A stretch of 57,965 nt of DNA from Bacteroidaceae bacterium. Lineage in GTDB: Bacteria > Bacteroidota > Bacteroidia > Bacteroidales > Bacteroidaceae. Location of the stretch: contig JAILDV010000068.1 of assembly GCA_024688885.1 (NCBI GenBank), positions 1-57,965 of the forward strand, in the 5' to 3' direction. This document shows, in pieces, positions 16,711-24,983 of the stretch; the stretch's first letter is position 1, and every line of letters starts with the position of its first letter. The notes beneath the pieces were generated by a model that was given only the letters and a program-made list of their open reading frames with translations, was not told the DNA's origin and did no database searches. The translations under genes were made by a program, and so were the position numbers.

Positions 16711-17979
16711 TCACTTGATTTTATATGCTGCGAAGTATTCGCCATGACGGAGGTAGAGAATGCCGTTGTCGATGTGCATGTGTGCCCAATAAGGACCACT
16801 GCCCTGAGCAACACGGAACTTGCTCACCACATCGAACTTCTCAGGAGTGGGATTGACGAGACCCACAAAGCCACGACGCTCATCGTAGATGTAGAGCTTA
16901 TTGTCGGCAGCAATGATGGAACCCTTGCCAGCACCGCCTGTCCATTTCTCTTCATAATTGGTCTCACCAGTTTCCCAATCAAGACAGCACCAGTTACCGT
17001 CGTTGTTGGTCACCCAGTTAGAACCAAAAATCTTGCCATTGACCAGCACATAGCCTCCGTGATGGGTGTCGAGGGTTTCGGTACGCCACACACAAGTAAC
17101 GCTCTTCATGTCGTCAGCTAACTGCAACTGGAATCCGTTGATGTCGTAACCATGACAGAAGAAAATCTTTCCGTCCTTATAGAGTGCTGAGTTAGGCACG
17201 ATGTTCTGGAAGTTGCTCTGCTTGCCAGTGTGACGGGGACCCCAATCGTCGAAGGTCCACTCAATCTCTCCATTGTCGGGGTTCACTCCAATGACTGTGA
17301 AGGCAGTGGAACCTACAATCTGACGCTTGCCCTTATACTCAATCATGATGGGTGACACATAGCCAGACATCTCGTTGAGAGGACGGGTTTTCCACACCTC
17401 TTCACCCGTGTTTCTGTTGAGTGCCACCATCGTGGTCTGCTCACCACAAGGAGTGTAGATGATTTTGTCATCATAGACGAGTGGACACTCTGAAGTACCC
17501 CACATGCCTGTCTGACGGGCATATTTCTCACCAGCGTTGACAGACCAAAGAATCTTGCCATCGTTGATGTCTATGCAGACAACCTCACCCATACCACTGA
17601 CCACATAGGCCTTGCCGTCAACGACAGCAGGTGTGGTGCGTGTTTCAGGATAAGACTGTTTCCAAGGATGACCATAGGAAACGGTGTACTGCTTTTCACC
17701 CTTGAGGTTATAGCAGTTCAGCACCTCTTCGTTCTCATCTTCGTTCATGCCTGTGAGGAGCACCTTGTCACCCACTACGAGTGGAGACGAGTATCCCTTA
17801 CCTGCATCGCTCGTTGCGAAAACAAGTTCAGGACCCTCTGCTGGCCATTCATTCAAAAGTCCCTTGTCGGGATAATAACCATTGTGTTCTGGACCACGCC
17901 AACCATATGGCGTCACCTGTGCAAATGCAGCTGTGCAAATGCATGCACCCAAGAGTGCGGAAAAAAACTTCTTTTTCAT
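16711..17979 (-). CDS. secreted PQQ-like beta-propeller protein
   Basis: 422 residues, signal peptide MKKKFFSALLGACICTAAFA. The mature protein consists of blade repeats of the PQQ/quinoprotein type, seen as words such as CIDINDGKILWSV, ALNRNTGEEVWKT, GVNPDNGEIEW and CLDWETGETNY (pattern Asp/Asn-x-x-x-Gly-x-x-x-Trp). Such propellers either bind PQQ in alcohol dehydrogenases or act as scaffolds, as in BamB. No haem motif CxxCH is present and no PQQ synthesis gene is near, so a scaffold, electron-relay or ligand-binding role is open. It is the last gene of the run and is clearly a paralogue of the preceding gene (shared opening LLNEWPAEGPE / LLKEWPAEGPE and shared closing blade). The 158-bp gap before it holds short direct repeats. 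Confidence 0.85.
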   Translation of the reverse strand: MKKKFFSALLGACICTAAFAQVTPYGWRGPEHNGYYPDKGLLNEWPAEGPELVFATSDAGKGYSSPLVVGDKVLLTGMNEDENEEVLNCYNLKGEKQYTVSYGHPWKQSYPETRTTPAVVDGKAYVVSGMGEVVCIDINDGKILWSVNAGEKYARQTGMWGTSECPLVYDDKIIYTPCGEQTTMVALNRNTGEEVWKTRPLNEMSGYVSPIMIEYKGKRQIVGSTAFTVIGVNPDNGEIEWTFDDWGPRHTGKQSNFQNIVPNSALYKDGKIFFCHGYDINGFQLQLADDMKSVTCVWRTETLDTHHGGYVLVNGKIFGSNWVTNNDGNWCCLDWETGETNYEEKWTGGAGKGSIIAADNKLYIYDERRGFVGLVNPTPEKFDVVSKFRVAQGSGPYWAHMHIDNGILYLRHGEYFAAYKIK

Positions 17980-18137
17980 ACGCTTTGTTTGTTAATCGGT
18001 TTATATTTGTGATTTTTGACTGTTACTTTGAGGAGTTAAGGAGTTAAAGGAGTTATCGCTTCGCTTAGGAGTTAAAGCCGAATGATATGCTGGTGTGACT
18101 TGGTATCGGCTTAACTACTTAACTACTGACTACTTAA
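17980..18137. repeat. short direct repeats between two propeller genes
   Basis: AGGAGTTAA words (near 18033-18070) and four ACTACTTAA/ACTACTTGA-type words (18110-18143) make up much of this gap; units are 7-8 bp. Confidence 0.6.
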
Positions 18138-19391
18138 CTACTTGATGTTATAGGCAATGAGTGCCGACCCATGTCGGATATATAGGATGCCATCGAAGAT
18201 GGTGGGGTGTGAGAAGCAGGCTCCAGAGCCGTCGGTGACACGGAACTCGCTCACCACATCGAGTTTCTCTGGATTGACGCGTGCCAGTCCCATGGTGCCT
18301 CGTCGCTCGTCGAACATATAGAACATACCGTCAGCCATGATGAGCGCACCACGACCTTTTCCTCCAGCCCATGCTTCATGGTAGAGCACTTTTCCTGTCT
18401 CAATGTCAAGAGCCGCCCATTTGTGCTTATCACCCGTACTGCCATAGACCACCCCGTCTATCTCAATCATGCCTCCCATGTAGTAGTCTATTTCCTTGTT
18501 CTTCCAGAGCAACTTGACAGAGGAAAGGTCATCGCTCATCTCATACATCGTGCAACCATGCCCATCACCCAGACTAACCAAGAGTTTACCTTTGTAGAAG
18601 ACGGGACTGTTAATCATGGCATTCTGCCACTTCTTCACCGCCTGTTCGGGAGTCCATTGACTATCGTTCCAAAGCATCTTGCCTGTTTCAGGATCCACAC
18701 CAAAGATGTGCAGTTCTGTGCCGCCAACGACCTGACGATGTCCCTTCCACTCGATGATGCGCGAGGTGCAGTAGGTGGCATTGTCTCCAAAACCTTTCGT
18801 TTCCCATATCACCTCACCTGTCAGTTTGTCGAAAGCCGCCATGCAGATTTCTTTACCACAAGTGGTCACAATCACCTTATTGCCATCCACCAGAGGATGC
18901 TCGCAGATGCCCTGGTCATTGGGAGAAAGACTATATTTTTGCCAATAGTCCACTGTCCAAAGGATTTTCCCGTCTGAGCGATTGAGACAGACCAGTTCAC
19001 CCATGTTGCTGACCATATAAAGACGGTCATCGTCGATGACAGGAGTGGAACGTGTTTCTTGAAAAGACTTCGTCCATGCACGTCCATAAGTGACTTGCCA
19101 TACCTTTGTGCCGTCCAGCTTGTAGCAAGTCAGCTGCTCTTTTTGCTCGTCATCGGTAAGACCAGCAGTATAGATGAACCCATCACTCACCAATGCGCTG
19201 GAGTTTCCCTTTCCTGCATCATTGACCACCCACAACTTCTCCGGTCCTTCTGCTGGCCATTCCTTCAGAAGGTTTTTCTCTTTGGAATAGATGCCGCAAT
19301 GATTGACACTCCGGAATGTAACCAACTGGGCTTGAAGGCTCACAAAAGTGAAAAACGAAAGAATGAAAAATGATATAGATGAACGTTTCAT
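18138..19391 (-). CDS. secreted PQQ-like beta-propeller protein
   Basis: 417 residues with a signal peptide (MKRSSISFFILSFFTFVSLQAQ). The blade words include CLNRSDGKILWTV, AFDKLTGEVIWET, GVDPETGKMLWND and ALDIETGKVLYHE, which place it in the PQQ-like propeller group. It aligns along its whole length with the 16711-17979 product (for example DERRG in the sixth blade and SGxxxxHxxxDGILYLRHG at the end), so the two arose by tandem duplication. The ATG overlaps the stop of the FtsX-type permease gene by 4 bp, so this propeller may be a periplasmic partner of that transporter. No catalytic motif is visible. Confidence 0.85.
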   Translation of the reverse strand: MKRSSISFFILSFFTFVSLQAQLVTFRSVNHCGIYSKEKNLLKEWPAEGPEKLWVVNDAGKGNSSALVSDGFIYTAGLTDDEQKEQLTCYKLDGTKVWQVTYGRAWTKSFQETRSTPVIDDDRLYMVSNMGELVCLNRSDGKILWTVDYWQKYSLSPNDQGICEHPLVDGNKVIVTTCGKEICMAAFDKLTGEVIWETKGFGDNATYCTSRIIEWKGHRQVVGGTELHIFGVDPETGKMLWNDSQWTPEQAVKKWQNAMINSPVFYKGKLLVSLGDGHGCTMYEMSDDLSSVKLLWKNKEIDYYMGGMIEIDGVVYGSTGDKHKWAALDIETGKVLYHEAWAGGKGRGALIMADGMFYMFDERRGTMGLARVNPEKLDVVSEFRVTDGSGACFSHPTIFDGILYIRHGSALIAYNIK

Positions 19392-22300
19392 AAATCTTTT
19401 TGGTTGTTAATAGTTTGATTGACCATATATTTGACACCATAATATAGTAAGAGGAAAATGACCACGAGGACAACGAGTGCCAACAAGAGTGTGGTCAAGC
19501 CAGCTCCACCCGGATTGGCACTGATGCTGATAATTGACCCTATGGCACCTACACATATAGCATAGAACGGAACCAGAAGGTTCTCATGCAACAGCAAATG
19601 ACGGATGAGCGGTTCGGGGAAGCCTGTGGCACGATATTGACGGATGGTGGAACGTTGTGCTGTGAGATTCTTGCGCACAATAATCATGAGGCTGAAAATA
19701 CCCAGCAGCAACCCTAATCCTCCTAAAGTCAGAAAGATGATAAGATATGTCTCCGTCACTTCAAAGAACATTTTGATGCGTTCCTCTACTGTTTGGACAT
19801 TGAGGCCATATTCATTCATCGCCATGGAAAGGATTTCAGCAGCTTCTTCAGGACGGGAAGATTTCATCAATAGCACTTCCTGCCCCCCTTCCTTGGGCCA
19901 TAAACGACGGAAAACCTCAGAGGACATGATGGCATTTCCGTGGAAAATTCCTGTGGGATACGTACCTGCTATCACGACAGGCACACTGTCTCCCCTTTCA
20001 CTCTGATAGAAGAGCGTGTCACCCACCGACTTCATCAAGCTCCATGTAAGCGCTTCTTCATCAAGATAGAGTTGACAGTTGGCAGTTGACAGTTGAGAGT
20101 CGGGAATGAGACCGAAAGCCTCCATCTCTTTCAAGTCAACGCCAAGCACGGTAGGAGTGCTGACTTGATTGAGGTTAAGACAGCTGGCCTCATCTTGTGT
20201 GTGACGCAAGAAACCGAGGAAGGTCGTGCTGTCAGGTAATGACTGAAGGGACAGTTTGTGGCGAACAGAGGGGTTGTTCAGGTCATATTGTATAGGCACA
20301 CGGCTATCCACATAGAACTGATAGCCTCCTGTCGCTTGAAGCGCCTGAGTAAAATCAGGACGGTTCAGACCCACGGCAAATACGGTGAACACACCTAAGG
20401 AGAGTGTCCAATATGCCAAGAGATGCTGTTTCAGCGAGGCACGGACAGATTGCCGTATGAGCTGTTTGCGATTGACGACATCCGGCATAGTAGAGGAACG
20501 ACGTTCCACCTCACGACGAAGGAATAAACCCCATGTGAGAATCCATAGGAGACCACACACGATGAACAGCACCATGTTGTGAAGATAGATGAAATTCACT
20601 ACAATCAGGGAAATTGTCAACAGCAACAAGATTGAGCTGACAATTGAAAGGTGACAGGTGAGAGTTGACAGTTGGGAGTTGACAGTTGGGAATTGTGAGT
20701 TGACAGTTGAGAGTTGAGAACGAATCACCCACCACAAGGTCAGTGCACAAATGAGCAGACCTATCAGCACTCCAATGATGAGTGTCAAAGGCTGGACATG
20801 CAACACAAACCCTTCGGTGTGGGTGGCACCACTCCACACATTGCCCAACAGCCAGAGGGTCAGGGTGGAATAGGCGAATCCTGCCAAGGCTCCCCACGGA
20901 GATGCGAACAGCATCACAGTGAAGGCTTCCTTGAACAATCCCTTGCGAATGTCCTTGTCCTTGAAACCTAATTGCTGATAGAGTTGTATCTCGCCTTGAC
21001 GTTGTGTGAACATCTCCACCAATGGGTTTTTCATCAGCAGTACAGAGGAGAGAATGATGAAGAAGCCCAGTGAGAGGAACAACCCAGCAAAGTCCACACC
21101 TCCTGCAGCACCTTTCAGTCCTTGAGCACGGGGATGATACAACTGCACATCGGCATCGTGAGGCATCCAGCTGACCTCTGGTCGTGAAGTGAAACGCATG
21201 GCTGTTGCACTGCCGAAAGCATTGCTCCAGTCTTTCTTCACCGCTTCGTAGGAAACCACAGCCTTGGGTGTCTGGCGATAAGTATGCCAAAAGTCCTCAT
21301 CCTCCTTCTGTACACGATTCATGTCGATGGGCAAGTCACTATCCCAATCCGTGCAGTTCTCCACACGGGTCAATCCTGGGAAATCAGCCATCAGCAGGCT
21401 GTCTTGTCTGAAAGAGGCAAGTGGAACAATCTTCTTCACCCTCAACATCTGTGCCCTTGTGTCAAGGTTCTTCAACTGTCTGGTGATGAAATAACTCATG
21501 GAGACTGAATCACCTTCCTGCACATGCAGACGCCTTGCTGCATAATCGGAGAGGATGATGTCTTGTCCTTCCAATGGCTCTCCCTGCCACTCATTCACAG
21601 CCGTCACAAAGGAATAAGGGATGGTGTCTGCATTATGAATGAGGTCGTTGACAAAGTAGGAAAGGTAGAGAGTTGATAATTCTTCATTCCTATTTCCTAA
21701 TTTTTCCACTATGTTCAGGGGTATGAACACTCCATCGCAAGTGAGGGTGGAATCTGTCAGGTGAATGCCTGACTGCTCAGGTGTCCAGCATGCAGCCAGT
21801 TGTTCCTCTTCAATGAAATCATCGGAGAGTACCATATTGATTTTTCCCTCCAGTTCCATTTTCTCTGCCAAATGCTGTCGATTGACAAACACATTCAGCG
21901 GCAGGGTCTGCTCATTCTTCAGCAGCAGGTTACCACCTTCCTCCACGCTTTTCACACCCACCACGTGCAGACGCATCTGTGTGGCATAACTCTTCGTCAC
22001 GAAAAGGCTTCCCGAAGGTACCAGGTGATGGGAAGGAAGATGCAGCACCAAATCCTCCTGATTACCCAATTGAGTAAGGAGTGGTTCGTTGACCATCACT
22101 TCACCCTCCTGCAAGGTGTCTGCATCGGTGCCCCATACATAGACAGGGAGCAATTTTTCGCCCACCGAGACAAAGCCATCCATCAGCAGATACCCTCTTG
22201 CATTCTTCATCAAGGGATGCTGCACCAACGTTTCATTCATGAAGCCCGTGCCACTGGTGATGACGGTTTCTGTCTTGCCCAGCCGCTCACTGACCCGATG

Positions 22301-22429
22301 CACCAACGTACCACGAACCGAGTCGCCCAACAACAGACTACCCGTCAGCACCGCCATCATGAGAATGACAGCAGCGGTGACCAGACGATAGAAACGTCGG
22401 TAGTGCTTGCGACTTTGTTTCGTTGACAT
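19388..22429 (-). CDS. FtsX/LolCE-type ABC transporter permease
   Basis: 1013 residues. A first membrane segment near residue 15-35 (VTAAVILMMAVLTGSLLLG) is followed by a long periplasmic domain, then FtsX-type membrane bundles (about residues 455-590 and 620-720), a second periplasmic domain (about 720-880) and a C-terminal bundle (about 885-1000). This ten-helix plan is that of permeases that act with LolD-type ATPases in lipoprotein or lipid extraction. The matching ATPase is encoded 76 bp upstream. Two heptamer-repeat tracts lie in frame (around residues 570-600, encoding SQLSTVNSQ-type sequence, and around 777-787), both in loops next to membrane parts. A MacA-type adaptor is missing, so the periplasmic propellers encoded on either side are candidate partners. 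Confidence 0.85.
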   Translation of the reverse strand: MSTKQSRKHYRRFYRLVTAAVILMMAVLTGSLLLGDSVRGTLVHRVSERLGKTETVITSGTGFMNETLVQHPLMKNARGYLLMDGFVSVGEKLLPVYVWGTDADTLQEGEVMVNEPLLTQLGNQEDLVLHLPSHHLVPSGSLFVTKSYATQMRLHVVGVKSVEEGGNLLLKNEQTLPLNVFVNRQHLAEKMELEGKINMVLSDDFIEEEQLAACWTPEQSGIHLTDSTLTCDGVFIPLNIVEKLGNRNEELSTLYLSYFVNDLIHNADTIPYSFVTAVNEWQGEPLEGQDIILSDYAARRLHVQEGDSVSMSYFITRQLKNLDTRAQMLRVKKIVPLASFRQDSLLMADFPGLTRVENCTDWDSDLPIDMNRVQKEDEDFWHTYRQTPKAVVSYEAVKKDWSNAFGSATAMRFTSRPEVSWMPHDADVQLYHPRAQGLKGAAGGVDFAGLFLSLGFFIILSSVLLMKNPLVEMFTQRQGEIQLYQQLGFKDKDIRKGLFKEAFTVMLFASPWGALAGFAYSTLTLWLLGNVWSGATHTEGFVLHVQPLTLIIGVLIGLLICALTLWWVIRSQLSTVNSQFPTVNSQLSTLTCHLSIVSSILLLLTISLIVVNFIYLHNMVLFIVCGLLWILTWGLFLRREVERRSSTMPDVVNRKQLIRQSVRASLKQHLLAYWTLSLGVFTVFAVGLNRPDFTQALQATGGYQFYVDSRVPIQYDLNNPSVRHKLSLQSLPDSTTFLGFLRHTQDEASCLNLNQVSTPTVLGVDLKEMEAFGLIPDSQLSTANCQLYLDEEALTWSLMKSVGDTLFYQSERGDSVPVVIAGTYPTGIFHGNAIMSSEVFRRLWPKEGGQEVLLMKSSRPEEAAEILSMAMNEYGLNVQTVEERIKMFFEVTETYLIIFLTLGGLGLLLGIFSLMIIVRKNLTAQRSTIRQYRATGFPEPLIRHLLLHENLLVPFYAICVGAIGSIISISANPGGAGLTTLLLALVVLVVIFLLLYYGVKYMVNQTINNQKDL
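20071..20100. repeat. heptamer tract inside the FtsX-type permease gene
   Basis: GTTGACA GTTGGCA GTTGACA GTTGAGA: four 7-bp units on the plus strand, translated on the minus strand as part of a DSQLSTANCQL segment. Confidence 0.75.
20650..20720. repeat. long heptamer tract inside the FtsX-type permease gene
   Basis: About ten 7-bp units of the GTTGACA / GTTGGGA / GTTGAGA kind, read on the minus strand as a 7-residue-period peptide (SQLSTVNSQFPTVNSQLST). The reading frame stays open. Confidence 0.8.
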
Positions 22430-22444
22430 TTGACAGTTTAGAGT

Positions 22445-22508
22445 TTAGAGCTAATCACTTCAATCCCTCATTACACATTATGTATTATGCATTATGAATT
22501 ATGCATTA
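22445..22508. repeat. heptamer-like tract between permease and ATPase genes
   Basis: ATTATGC/ATTATGT/ATTATGA words repeat with a 7-bp period from about 22480 to 22508 after a TTTAGAG duplication at 22439-22451. The tract touches the stop of the ATPase gene. Confidence 0.65.
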
Positions 22509-23204
22509 TTTAAGTTTTCCTTCTTTCAGCGTATAGGTCTTTTGGGCGACCTTAGCCATCTCTGCAGAGTGGGTCGCCATGATGATGGTTGTATGCAGTT
22601 GCGCATTCACTTGCTGGAAAAGCGTGGCAATCATCTGTGCATTAGCAGCGTCCAACTGCCCCGTGGGTTCATCTGCCAACAGGAGGGAAGGCTGATTGAT
22701 GAGAGCACGGCAAATGGCAACACGGGTCTGTTCACCACCAGAGAGATGCGTGACGGGGCTGTCTTTCAAAGGTGTGATGCCCACAAACTCCATCAGTTCC
22801 AAGGCACGCCGCTGTTCCTCCTCTGTCGAGGCTGATTTAGTGGCAAGGGTTGGCAGAAGAATGTTCTGCCACACTGTGAACTGGGGCAGCAGACGATGAT
22901 CCTGATACACGAACCCTATCTCCTGATTACGCAGTTGGCAAATTCTGTCCACCATGTTGGGGGCTGAGGGCTGAGGGCTGAGGGCTAATGGCTGTCCGTT
23001 GTCCTTCACGCTCCACACGTACTCTCCTTCATCGGCTGTCAGCAACGTGCCCAGAATATTCAGCAGCGTCGTCTTTCCTGCTCCTGACTCGCCCGTGATG
23101 GCAATATACTCACCTTCCTCCACCTGCAGGGAGAGGTGGTCGAGCACGGTCAGCGAACGCTGTCCATCGGCAAATCTTTTCGTAATATTCTTTAAACAAA
23201 GCAT
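22506..23204 (-). CDS. LolD/MacB-type ABC transporter ATPase
   Basis: 232 residues. Walker A GESGAGKTT (residues about 38-46), Q-loop VYQDHRLLP, signature LSGGEQTR, Walker B LLLADEPTGQLD and switch His in MATHSAEMA are complete. It belongs to the LolD/MacB/FtsE group that works with FtsX-type permeases, here the gene 76 bp downstream. A GGGCTGA heptamer tract (22961-22987) sits in frame and adds a short LALSPQPSAP insertion between Walker A and the Q-loop (residues about 72-82), where LolD has a variable loop. The start overlaps the end of the propeller gene by 13 bp. Confidence 0.9.
   Translation of the reverse strand: MLCLKNITKRFADGQRSLTVLDHLSLQVEEGEYIAITGESGAGKTTLLNILGTLLTADEGEYVWSVKDNGQPLALSPQPSAPNMVDRICQLRNQEIGFVYQDHRLLPQFTVWQNILLPTLATKSASTEEEQRRALELMEFVGITPLKDSPVTHLSGGEQTRVAICRALINQPSLLLADEPTGQLDAANAQMIATLFQQVNAQLHTTIIMATHSAEMAKVAQKTYTLKEGKLK
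22961..22987. repeat. GGGCTGA heptamer tract inside the ABC ATPase gene
   Basis: Three perfect GGGCTGA units (22961-22981) and a partial fourth. Confidence 0.85.
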
Positions 23205-24343
23205 AGTAATGTTCCTCTACTTGTCAATATGAAAAAGCGGTCACCACAGATGGCTGGTGAGGCAATGATGGGCTCACCTGTCTCGTAATGCCACAACTCC
23301 GTACCATCCTCACTGTCGAGAATGGACACATGTCCATCCTTCGTGCAGACGAGCACCTTGTCTTGTGCCACCAACGGAGAGCACTCCCCTGTGATGCCAC
23401 GCAGCATCTTCCTCCACCGCACCTTCCCCGACTCTCTGCTCACACAACTGATGTAGCGGTCTCCCGACAGAACAAACACATCCTTCCGTGTCATCGTAGG
23501 CATGGACACCACACCTCCCTCCTGACCTTCATTGTCTGCCGACGATGCCAACAATTTGCGATGACTCACAATCTTACCCTCTTCCAACACCATCTCATAC
23601 ATGTTACCGTTGTAATCACACGCACATGCCACACCATCCAGAATGGCTGGAGAGGCAGGCACATAGGTGTCCAGTTCCAGCGAGTCCGTCATCCTGCCCG
23701 TGGCAGTATCCACCACGCGCACCCACGAGTCACACCCGCCAAACATCATCCAGTGCTTCCACACCGCCGCCGTGCCGTTAATATAGTAGCCCGTCTCCCA
23801 TTGTCCCGTCTTTCTGCCCGTCTTCGTCTGGAAGGTGTACATGCTCCCGTCATAACTTCCCACCAGCAGCTGGCTGCCCACCAGATTGGGTGAGCCGGAA
23901 ATCTGTCCCAGCGTCTCATACTCCCACAACACGTTTGCACCACTCCCCTTTCCGTCCATGCTCAGTGCCGTCACCTTCCCGTCGATGTGACCGATATAGA
24001 GTGTCGAATCCTTGGCAATGAACGAAGCCTCCACAGGTGTGTTGAGGTGATGATAGAAGCACGAGTCACCCTCTGCCGTGTAGCCCCTCAGTTCCCCCTT
24101 GCGGCTCAGCATATACACCACCGAGTTGAAGACGATGGGCGCAGCCACGGTGCGCGTCTGTGTCGTCACGCTCCACAGCAGTTGGGGCGCATCAGGCAAG
24201 GCACAATCCGTATAGCCACAAAGTGACGGACTGCCACGAAACACCGTCCAGTCCTGCACCCCTGCACGCTCATTCAGCAACCCCTGAGAACCCACACAAG
24301 CCATCAGCAGTGCCACCCATGCTATGTATGCAATCCGTTTCAT
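23192..24343 (-). CDS. PQQ-like beta-propeller lipoprotein
   Basis: 383 residues from ATG 24343 (MKRIAYIAWVALLMACVGS), whose signal ends in the lipobox LMAC, so it is probably a lipoprotein. An upstream in-frame start would disrupt the signal. The body has blade words such as TFQTKTGRKTGQWETG, VVDTATGRMTDSL, CVSRESGKVRWRK and ILDSEDGTELWHY, and residues VFRGSPSLCGY near the start as in other propellers of this run. The ATG overlaps the stop of the HoxU-like gene by 4 bp, and its own end overlaps the ABC ATPase gene by 13 bp. A role as an outer-membrane-facing scaffold or relay is possible, but no catalytic residue can be named. Confidence 0.82.
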   Translation of the reverse strand: MKRIAYIAWVALLMACVGSQGLLNERAGVQDWTVFRGSPSLCGYTDCALPDAPQLLWSVTTQTRTVAAPIVFNSVVYMLSRKGELRGYTAEGDSCFYHHLNTPVEASFIAKDSTLYIGHIDGKVTALSMDGKGSGANVLWEYETLGQISGSPNLVGSQLLVGSYDGSMYTFQTKTGRKTGQWETGYYINGTAAVWKHWMMFGGCDSWVRVVDTATGRMTDSLELDTYVPASPAILDGVACACDYNGNMYEMVLEEGKIVSHRKLLASSADNEGQEGGVVSMPTMTRKDVFVLSGDRYISCVSRESGKVRWRKMLRGITGECSPLVAQDKVLVCTKDGHVSILDSEDGTELWHYETGEPIIASPAICGDRFFILTSRGTLLCFV

Positions 24344-24939
24344 TCTTTCAAAAACAGCGCACCCGTCGGGCACAATTCAGCCAAATTCTCCCCCACATGT
24401 CCCTTGCTCTCCTCAGGAATGACAACCTGCATGTTGAATCCTCGACGCTGGAATGTGAAACCATCCTGCGAATTGTACACACACAAGCCACAGCGCACAC
24501 ACTTGGCAGGTTCGAAATACAAACGTCCCGTCACATGCTCATACACTACGGGCTCCACAGGAGGCAGGGCACCGAAGCGGTTCCACTTCGCCTTCATCTG
24601 CAATGCCAACTCCCTCAACCTGCACTTTGCCTTGCTCTCACACCCGCCACAGCGAGCCTTGTGTTCACTCAGCAACAATTCCACCGCCATGCGCCTCAAC
24701 TCTCTCACCTCTTCCGAATCGGTGTCAATGCGCATTCCCTCCGAAGGATAGACACCACAACTGGGCAGCATCTCCCCATTCACCTCGTTCTTCACCATGC
24801 ACACCATGCACGATGGCTCATGCTTGGCATCTGGAGCATAACACAGCGAGGGCACGTCATATCCTGCCTCACGAAGTTCCTCAATGAGCCGCCGCCTGCC
24901 ACTGACCTCCAGTTCTTTACCATTCACTATAATTTTCAT
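24340..24939 (-). CDS. HoxU/NuoG-N-terminus-like iron-sulfur protein
   Basis: 199 residues, cytosolic. An N-terminal [2Fe-2S] ferredoxin domain with C33, then SCMVC (C44, C47) and PSCGV; a His-Cys3 [4Fe-4S] segment SEHKARCGGCESKAKC; and a bacterial ferredoxin-like part with CVRCGLC and LCPTGAL. This is the layout of HoxU and of the start of NuoG or HydA, but nothing of the later catalytic domain follows. The second ferredoxin cluster that HydA would have is absent. It sits 44 bp after the NuoE-NuoF fusion gene, its natural partner, together making a compact NADH dehydrogenase (diaphorase) module. Electrons would pass NADH to FMN to these clusters and then to an unknown acceptor. Confidence 0.88.
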   Translation of the reverse strand: MKIIVNGKELEVSGRRRLIEELREAGYDVPSLCYAPDAKHEPSCMVCMVKNEVNGEMLPSCGVYPSEGMRIDTDSEEVRELRRMAVELLLSEHKARCGGCESKAKCRLRELALQMKAKWNRFGALPPVEPVVYEHVTGRLYFEPAKCVRCGLCVYNSQDGFTFQRRGFNMQVVIPEESKGHVGENLAELCPTGALFLKE

Positions 24940-24983
24940 TTCCTAAACCTTGAAAACTAAAATTATGAATTATGCATTATGAA

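Noticed and set aside
19388-23204. MacAB-type antibiotic exporter
   Set aside because: No MacA-like adaptor or outer-membrane channel gene; the permease is of the longer ten-helix type and is embedded in another gene run.
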